Source of the DNA: JAGQRJ01 sp041402045
GTDB lineage: Bacteria; Planctomycetota; J058
Direction: 5' to 3'
Length of the DNA: 12,666 nucleotides
Assembly (NCBI GenBank): GCA_041402045.1
Contig: JAWKSZ010000109.1
Coordinates: 1-12,666, forward strand
The notes under the pieces were generated by a model. It ran no database searches, was not told the DNA's origin, and saw only the letters and a program-made list of their open reading frames with translations. Below are positions 8,901-12,666 of this stretch, piece after piece (the stretch's first letter is position 1; every line of letters starts with the position of its first letter). Position numbers and translations under genes: made by a program.

Positions 8901-9053
8901 GCCGCAGGGGTGACCACCGCGACCGCGCTGACCCTCTACGCCGTCCCCTGCCTCTACGCGGTGGTGGAGGACGTGCGCGCGTTCTACTACCCGCCCCAGC
9001 AGCCGGCGGAGCCCGCCGCGCCGGCGCCGCCCGCCGAGCTGGCGGCGGACTGA
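5916..9053 (+). CDS. RND-family inner-membrane efflux transporter (AcrB/MdtB-like), 1045 aa
   Basis: A complete, frame-clean RND permease of typical length. Its ATG overlaps the TGA of the fusion protein gene (ATGA at 5916-5919), implying translational coupling and one pump. TM1 is at residues 14-34, porter loop 1 at 35-335 (RETFPEFSFDRISVSVIFPG), TM2-TM6 at 336-490, TM7 near 526-544, porter loop 2 to about 860, and TM8-TM12 at 862-1025. TM4 carries GILVDDAIVVGEN with D398/D399, equivalent to the proton-relay pair D407/D408 of AcrB. In TM10 the motif is GIVVNDALVLIDF, with N929-D930 in place of the AcrB lysine region. The C-terminus ends in a Pro/Ala-rich tail. Substrates cannot be read from sequence, and no TolC-like gene is present here. 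Confidence 0.96.
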   Translation: MNELLRKATRSPVFANLLMAVLMIAGISSVISLRRETFPEFSFDRISVSVIFPGASPDDVEEGITIKIEEAVRTLNGVRKVESTSSEGVARVFVEVDADERDPRDVLTDVRNEVARLDTFPEDAEVPVIELLVNRREVMKLVLAGDLDEEALYELARDAEQDLLSLPEISEVQLGGTRERELMIAVRERALQERNLSFAQVAAAVRQRSLDLPLGKLRGQEEELLLRVRAQAERGREFEELPIVTRPDGTQVLLRDVAAVSDGFVEDEARFSLDGLPAVTVSALRTGSVDTLKAADAVRGYVENAQKYLPEGVRFEVWTDDSTMVVDRLGLMAKNGLQGLALVFVVLLVFLGPRLSFWVAVGLPVAFLAALFFLEHLGGSLNMISSFALIMVLGILVDDAIVVGENIARSLRENGYNLKAAVDGLLEVSSPVIASVTTTIVAFLPLMYIEGTMGKFMAIMPVAVIACLVASLIEALFILPSHLAHATPPRRESWSARAQEKVDGFVDDFVARRYGPSVDWALRRRYLVVAACGGFLILVLGIAFSGRPGFVFFPRIDSESVQATVTMPSGTALDVTAAAAAQLEGAVEALRQELPQADDGGPIVRRCLVEEGGGSSNVAVVRLELCRSQYRELTSLDVIARWRELAGEIPLARSLLYSGSNHGPRGSPIELRLLTEDMQGAAEATEVLREALAERAGVFNVDDNLDPGKRELRLALKPEAASLGLTLQDLAGQVAAGFTGTKLRTVQRGRDEVEVRLRYDRVLRNSLKRLDQLQVRAVDGALIPLSWVARVERGRSVNQAERLDGRRLVKITADVDDSVTKANDVVRALREDVLPALRERYPRIDFQFGGASEQQAETLGSMLTGFLLAMIGIYAILSLLFGSYIQPVIIMLLIPVGFGGAILGHVIVGIPIQIFSLFGMVGLTGIVVNDALVLIDFVNRARAEGHSPLEAARQAGRIRFRAVFLTTVTTVAGLLPLLLETSLTAQFLIPMAVSIAAGVTTATALTLYAVPCLYAVVEDVRAFYYPPQQPAEPAAPAPPAELAAD

Positions 9054-9057
9054 AGGC

Positions 9058-9426
9058 TCAGCGCGGACGCTTCTTGCGCCCCTTCGGCGCCACGACCGGC
9101 TGCTTGGGGAGGTGGCTCTCGGGGGTCACGCGGCCGTCGAGGACCCCGTCCTCGGCGTCGATCGCCTCGAAGATCTGCTCCAGCTCCTCGGGCACGATCA
9201 GCTCCGCCTGGCGCAAGTAGCTGAGCAGGCCGCGGCAGATCAAGGCCAGCTCGCCGACCTGACCCTCCAGCTCCTCGACCCGCTGCTCGAGCCCCGCGAC
9301 CTTGCGGCGCTGGCGCACGCTGCGCTTGCGCTCGGAGGACAGCCGGCTGCCGAGGTCGTCTATGTCTATGCGCTGGCGGTAGTCGTTGTCGAACAGGTTG
9401 CGCCAGAATCCGCCGGGCTCGCTCAT
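9058..9426 (-). CDS. Hypothetical coiled-coil protein, 122 aa
   Basis: An intact minus-strand frame runs from ATG 9426-9424 to TGA 9060-9058. AGGAGG lies five bases upstream of the ATG, fixing the start. The product begins MSEPGGFWRNLFDNDYRQRI and has a basic stretch (SSERKRSVRQRRKVAGLEQR). A heptad-like coiled coil follows (VEELEGQVGELALICRGLLSYL), then an acidic helix (PEELEQIFEAIDAEDG) and a basic tail (PKGRKKRPR). No signal peptide or membrane helix is seen. The family is not recognised. It is probably a cytosolic oligomer, perhaps nucleic-acid or ribosome associated because of the basic ends, but that is speculation. It converges on the RND gene with four bases between the stops and is divergent from the thioredoxin-like gene. 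Confidence 0.8.
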   Translation of the reverse strand: MSEPGGFWRNLFDNDYRQRIDIDDLGSRLSSERKRSVRQRRKVAGLEQRVEELEGQVGELALICRGLLSYLRQAELIVPEELEQIFEAIDAEDGVLDGRVTPESHLPKQPVVAPKGRKKRPR

Positions 9427-9506
9427 GGGGGCCTCCTCGCCCCGCACTCTACGGCGGGAGCGTCTGGGTGGGGCGCTTTCCCCGTCGAGGGAGGCCTCGG
9501 GCGAGG

Positions 9507-9512
9507 TATCCT
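9507..9512 (+). promoter_or_regulatory. Candidate -10 box (TATCCT) of the thioredoxin-like gene
   Basis: TATCCT in the context GAGGTATCCTCTGGGC repeats the motif found before the kinase gene (657-662). Transcription would start near 9519, giving a leader of about 34 bases that includes the GGAGGAG ribosome binding site at 9540-9546. No strong -35 hexamer is visible. Confidence 0.4.
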
Positions 9513-9552
9513 CTGGGCACGCGCAGACCGACCCTCCCCGGAGGAGTCCCCC

Positions 9553-10509
9553 ATGATTCGACCGACCCTGTTCCTCCTGGCCCTGGCCTGCGCCGGCGCC
9601 AGCGCCCAAGACGCCTGGCGTGAGCGCGTGGACGCGCTCCTCGACCGCTGGGCCGACGACGCCGGCGAGCGGCGCCTGGAGCGCGCCCACGAGGTGCTCG
9701 TCTCGCACCTGGTGCGGGTCCCCGACGACCCCGAGGCGCGGCTGGAGCTCAGCCGCCTGGAGCTGGCCCAGGACAACTACCGCGCGGCGATCACCGCGGC
9801 CGACCTCGCGCTGGAGCGGATCCAGGCCACCGAGCGCGGCGCCAACCTCCAGGGCCAGGCGCTGGCGGTCTCGCTCCTGGCGGCGCGCTACCTCGTGCAC
9901 GAGCAGCTCGACGGGCTGGAGGCCGAGGGCGAGGACGCGCAGCGCTACCTCGAGCAGCAGACCGCGGCCCTCGACGGGCGGCGGCAGGCGCTGGCCCGGG
10001 TGCTGGAGGGCGAGGAGGCCGCCACCGAGGCCCTCGCGCGCGAGCTGCGCCGCCGGCAGACCCTCCAGACCCTGGACCTCCTGGGCGGTGTCCCGCGCCC
10101 GCTGGGCACCGACGACACCGACGGCAAGCCGATCGACCTCACGCGCTACCGGGGGCAAGTGACCCTGATCGTGTTCTGGTCGACGACGCCGGTGGACTGC
10201 AAGCCGCAGCTCGAGCGGATCGAAGCGGTGCGCGAGGCCCACGCCGAGGCCGGGTTCAGCGTGATCGGGATCAACCTCGACCCCGAGCGCGAGACCATGG
10301 ACCAGACAGTGTCCGCCCTGGGGCTCGAGTGGCGCCACGTCTACGGCGGCCAGGGCCTGACCAGCACCGACGCCCAGGCCTGGGGCGTGAAGCAGGTGCC
10401 CAGCGGCGTGCTCCTCGACACCTCCGGGCGGATCCGCTACGTGAACCCCTGGGGCCCGGACCTCGAGGCCAAGGTCGCGGACCTCCTCGCCCGGCGCCCG
10501 GGGCGCTAG
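9553..10509 (+). CDS. Exported TlpA-like thioredoxin-fold protein lacking the N-terminal redox cysteine, 318 aa
   Basis: The start ATG 9553 is fixed by GGAGGAG six bases upstream. Residues 1-18 form a signal peptide (LFLLALACAGASA, cut before QD). Residues about 20-100 look TPR-like (DDPEARLELSRLELAQDNYRAA), followed by a charged helical or coiled-coil segment to about 180. A TlpA/AhpC-type thioredoxin fold follows: KPIDLTRYRGQVTLIVFWST, then VIGINLDPERE, the cis-proline loop QVPSGVLLD (P283) and the final IRYVNPWG strand. Where TlpA proteins have WCxxC, this one has T-P213-V-D-C216, so only the second cysteine remains. That excludes normal dithiol-disulfide exchange. It could be a monothiol, structural or binding role. 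The 73-aa gene follows two bases after the stop. Confidence 0.88.
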   Translation: MIRPTLFLLALACAGASAQDAWRERVDALLDRWADDAGERRLERAHEVLVSHLVRVPDDPEARLELSRLELAQDNYRAAITAADLALERIQATERGANLQGQALAVSLLAARYLVHEQLDGLEAEGEDAQRYLEQQTAALDGRRQALARVLEGEEAATEALARELRRRQTLQTLDLLGGVPRPLGTDDTDGKPIDLTRYRGQVTLIVFWSTTPVDCKPQLERIEAVREAHAEAGFSVIGINLDPERETMDQTVSALGLEWRHVYGGQGLTSTDAQAWGVKQVPSGVLLDTSGRIRYVNPWGPDLEAKVADLLARRPGR

Positions 10510-10511
10510 CC

Positions 10512-10733
10512 GTGAGCGAGCGCGAGGACGACGCCCCGGACTTCGAGGTGCTCTACGCCCACGCCGAGCGCCTGGGCAAGCTGGTCGAGGGGACCCTCGA
10601 ACGCGCCCTGGAGAAGGGGCTCGACACCGCCGAGGACCTGGGAGGCAAGCTCGACCGGCTGCGGCTGCGGCTGGAGGCGGCCCTCGATCGCGCCCACGCC
10701 CGGCTCTCGAGCCCGCCCCGCGACGAGGCCTGA
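10512..10733 (+). CDS. Small helical hypothetical protein, 73 aa
   Basis: A frame from GTG 10512 to TGA 10731-10733 starts two bases after the TAG of the thioredoxin-like gene, consistent with translational coupling. No strong ribosome binding site of its own is seen. The product begins MSEREDDAPDFEVLYAHAER and continues with repeated amphipathic helices (LGKLVEGTLERALEKGLDTA, KLDRLRLRLEAALDRAHARL). It is charged, lacks cysteine, and shows no signal peptide or membrane segment. The family is not recognised. The heptad pattern suggests a short coiled coil. The start is inferred from position and the acidic N-terminus. Confidence 0.6.
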   Translation: MSEREDDAPDFEVLYAHAERLGKLVEGTLERALEKGLDTAEDLGGKLDRLRLRLEAALDRAHARLSSPPRDEA

Positions 10734-10746
10734 TCGCCGGTCGTAG

Positions 10747-10776
10747 CGTCCGCTGCCACGCCGCCTGGGGCGGACG
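10747..10776 (+). terminator. Possible hairpin terminator after the 73-aa gene
   Basis: CGTCCGC at 10747-10753 pairs perfectly with GCGGACG at 10770-10776, leaving a 16-base loop that is itself GC-rich. It lies 14 bases after the stop codon. There is no T-tract, so intrinsic termination is uncertain. Confidence 0.3.
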
Positions 10777-10838
10777 AGGATTCGGTCGGACGGGAGCCGA
10801 CGACCTGCCCGAGCGCTGCGCCCTCCCTTCAGCGTCCC

Positions 10839-10866
10839 TTGAGCGCCTCTGCGCTTGGTGTAGGGT
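10839..10866 (+). promoter_or_regulatory. Sigma-70-type promoter of ettA
   Basis: TTGAGC (10839-10844) and TAGGGT (10861-10866) are separated by 16 bases. They would start transcription near 10873, about 24 bases before the ATG at 10897. AGGGGA at 10886-10891 is the ribosome binding site. Confidence 0.5.
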
Positions 10867-10896
10867 GTTGCGCTCACCACCGCGCAGGGGACGTCC

Positions 10897-12560
10897 ATGA
10901 AGGGTTTGAAGCCAGGCCAGCCGATCTACACGGTCAAGGACGTCGCGCGTAAGTTCGGCGACCGCCAGGTCTTGAAGCAGATCACCTTCAGCCTCTACCC
11001 CGGCGACCGGGTGGGGATCGTGGGGGTCAACAGCGGCTGCGGCAGGTCGACGCTCATGAAGATCCTCGGCGGCGAGGATAAGGAGTTCGACGGGATTTGC
11101 GTGCCGCCAAGGGCCTGAGCGTGGGCTACGTCCCCCAGGAGCCTCAGCTCGACTGGGACAAGACGGTCCGCGAGAACATCGAGGACGGGGTCAAGCACGT
11201 GCGCGACACCCTGACCCGGCTGAACGAGGTCTACGCGCTCTACGCCGAGCCCGAGTACCTCGAAGACCCGGCCAAGATGGAAAAGCTGATGGAGGAGCAG
11301 GCCCAGCTCGAGGACCTGGTCGCGGTCTACGACGCGCACAACGTCGACTCGCAGATCGAGATCCAAATGAGCAAGCTGCAGCTCCCCCCCGAGGACCGGG
11401 TGTGTCGCACGCTGTCTGGCGGCGAGCGGCGCCGCGTCTCGATCTGCAAGACCCTGCTCTCGAAGCCCGACCTCCTGATCATGGACGAGCCGACCAACCA
11501 CCTGGACGCCGAGACGATCATGTGGCTGGAGAACTACCTGGCCGCGTACCACGGGTCCTACATCCTCGTGACCCACGACCGCTACTTCCTCGACCGCGTG
11601 GCCACGCGCATGCTCGAGATCGACAAGGGCCAGCTGCGCTCCTACGAGGGCAACTACTCCGACTACCTCGAGCAGAAGGGGAAGCAGAAGGAGATCCAGG
11701 ACCGCACCGACGCCAACCTGCTCAAGGCGCTGAAGCGCGAGCTGGAGTGGATCCGCTCGACCCCCGCCGGGCGGCGCAAGAAGGCCAAGGCGCGGATCAC
11801 CGCGTTCCACGAGCTCGAGGAGGAGGCGGCGAACATCGACCGGCCGCTCGAAATGGAGCTGCGCCTGCCCTTCGGGCCGCGGCTCGGCGACAAGGTGATC
11901 AACGTCGAGCACCTGGGGAAGAGCTACGGGGACAAGCTCCTGTTCAAGGACCTGACCTTCGAGATCCCGCCGGGCGCGATCCTGGGGATCACCGGCGCCA
12001 ACGGCCTGGGCAAGTCGACCCTGATCAAGATCATCACCGGCCAAGAGACCCCCGATCAGGGCCAGGTCGTGATCGGGCAGACCACGAACATGTGCTACGT
12101 GGACCAGACCCGCGAGACCCTCGACCCCGAGAAGACCGTCTACGAAGAGGTCTCCGGCGGCAGCGAGTTCATAAGCTACGGCGACAAGCAGCTCTCGATC
12201 CGGCACTACCTGGCCAAGTTCCTGTTCTCGGGGAGCATTCAGCAGACGCCGGTCGGCAAGCTCTCCGGCGGCGAGCGCAACCGCGTGCAGCTCGCCAAGT
12301 TCCTGCGCAAGGAGTCGAACGTCATCATCCTCGACGAGCCGACCAACGACCTGGACCTGATCACCCTGCGCGTGCTGGAGGAGGCGCTGCTCTCCTTCCC
12401 CGGCTGCGGGATCGTGATCACCCACGATCGCTACTTCCTCGACCGTGTGGCCACCCACATCCTGGCCTTCGAGGGCAACCAGGAGGTCTACTTCTGCTAC
12501 GGCTCCTGGGAGACCTACAAGGAGCGCCGCAGCAAGGGCGACCTCGGAAACCGAAACTAG
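10897..12560 (+). CDS. ettA: EttA, ABC-F family energy-dependent translational throttle (one frameshift)
   Basis: A cytosolic tandem-ATPase factor that binds the ribosomal E site and gates the first elongation steps by ATP/ADP ratio. It starts at ATG 10897, preceded by AGGGGA. The first 66 codons (VKDVARKFGDRQVLKQITFS) are in one frame and the rest in another from about 11096, where KEFDG should join RAAKGLSVGYVPQEPQLDW. Adding one base gives about 554 residues, essentially the length of E. coli EttA (555). NBD1 has the EttA-type arm (VRENIEDGVKHVRDTLTRLN, EVYALYAEPEY), signature LSGGERRRVSICK and Walker B LLIMDEPTNHLDAE. The linker carries ELEWIRSTPAGRRKKAKAR. NBD2 has GANGLGKST, LSGGERNRVQLAK, VIILDEPTNDLD and FPGCGIVITHDRYFLDRVAT. 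NBD1's Walker A reads GVNSGCGRST instead of GxNGxGKST, which is abnormal. Confidence 0.95.
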
Positions 12561-12564
12561 TTTC

Positions 12565-12587
12565 AGGGGGTCTGTCCCGGACCCCCT
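12565..12587 (+). terminator. Hairpin after ettA, probable terminator
   Basis: AGGGGGTC (12565-12572) and GACCCCCT (12580-12587) form a perfect 8-bp stem around a 7-base loop, starting four bases after the ettA stop. There is no U-tract after it. It also belongs to the hairpin-rich tail described separately. Confidence 0.45.
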
Positions 12588-12649
12588 CGCCCTCGGGGCA
12601 AAGCCCCTCGGGCTCACCCCCAAGGGGCTCGCGGCGGCTTCGCCGCCGC
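12565..12649. repeat. Cluster of inverted repeats in the intergenic tail
   Basis: Three hairpins follow one another. The first is AGGGGGTC/GACCCCCT (12565-12587), the second GGGGC-AAA-GCCCC (12595-12607), and the third GCGGCGGC-TTC-GCCGCCGC (12631-12649). The GGGGC at 12624-12628 could alternatively pair with GCCCC at 12603-12607. No coding sequence is convincing here. The dense palindromes resemble REP-like intergenic elements of high-GC genomes, but only one copy is visible in the window. Confidence 0.5.
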
Positions 12650-12666
12650 TGCGCGCTCGCGGCTGA

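Noticed and set aside
6866..9220. 784-codon plus-strand frame overlapping the RND gene
   Set aside because: Arg/Gly/Pro-rich shadow of the transporter in another frame, with no domain.
9427..10338. Extension of the minus-strand coiled-coil gene to an upstream start
   Set aside because: The extra part is antisense to the thioredoxin-like gene and low-complexity. AGGAGG before ATG 9426 marks the true start.
11090..11100. Programmed ribosomal frameshift in ettA
   Set aside because: There is no slippery heptamer or stimulatory structure at the site, EttA is not known to use frameshifting, and an adjacent Walker A anomaly favours an error patch.
12445..12666. 73-codon frame over the end of ettA and the tail
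   Set aside because: It starts inside ettA in another frame and runs through the hairpin array. The product is low-complexity Pro/Ala/Leu/Arg.
1..12666. CRISPR array, tRNA, rRNA or insertion sequence
   Set aside because: I looked for regularly spaced repeats, cloverleaf-like segments and transposase motifs and saw none.

Overview
The window is very GC-rich DNA with strong third-position GC bias. It carries an RND efflux pump with its membrane fusion protein, which implies an outer membrane, and a large Ser/Thr protein kinase that continues through a membrane helix into SH3b and von Willebrand A (VWA) modules. This mix suggests Planctomycetota, with Myxococcota or another kinase-rich high-GC Gram-negative phylum as alternatives. 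No rRNA, tRNA or marker gene is present to settle it. No CRISPR array, transposase or phage gene was seen.

Layout. (1) 1-138, minus strand: N-terminus of a probable M20-type peptidase with a clear TATACT -10 box. (2) 236-595: 119-aa protein of unknown function. (3) 669-3798: a signalling locus. It encodes a helical N-terminal domain, zinc ribbon, Ser/Thr kinase, transmembrane helix, proline-rich linker and SH3b domain. A VWA region follows with no visible gap and may be the same protein. (4) 3801-4507: class I glutamine amidotransferase. (5) 4581-9053: membrane fusion protein and RND transporter, overlapping by ATGA. (6) 9058-9426, minus strand: 122-aa coiled-coil protein, convergent with the transporter. 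(7) 9553-10509: exported thioredoxin-fold (TlpA-like) protein without the first active-site cysteine, followed by a 73-aa helical protein at 10512-10733. (8) 10897-12560: EttA, an ABC-F translation factor. (9) 12561-12666: non-coding tail packed with hairpins.

The main oddity is reading-frame quality. Between about 1385 and 4795 the recognisable protein motifs jump between frames at least fifteen times, while 4795-10896 is completely clean. Every fragment keeps conserved family residues and the coding-type base bias. I therefore read this as a patch of sequence with uncorrected indel errors, or less likely very recent decay. EttA has one more such break near 11096, close to an abnormal Walker A motif. 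Translations for the broken region were pieced together by eye, and the domain calls are firmer than the exact gene limits.

Functionally, the MFP and RND genes form one pump (no TolC-type outer-membrane partner is in the window). The kinase/VWA locus is probably a membrane-spanning sensor. EttA couples translation to the cell's energy state. No convincing new defence or mobile system was found. The most unusual items are the kinase-SH3b-VWA architecture, the cysteine-poor thioredoxin-like protein and the 3' hairpin array.
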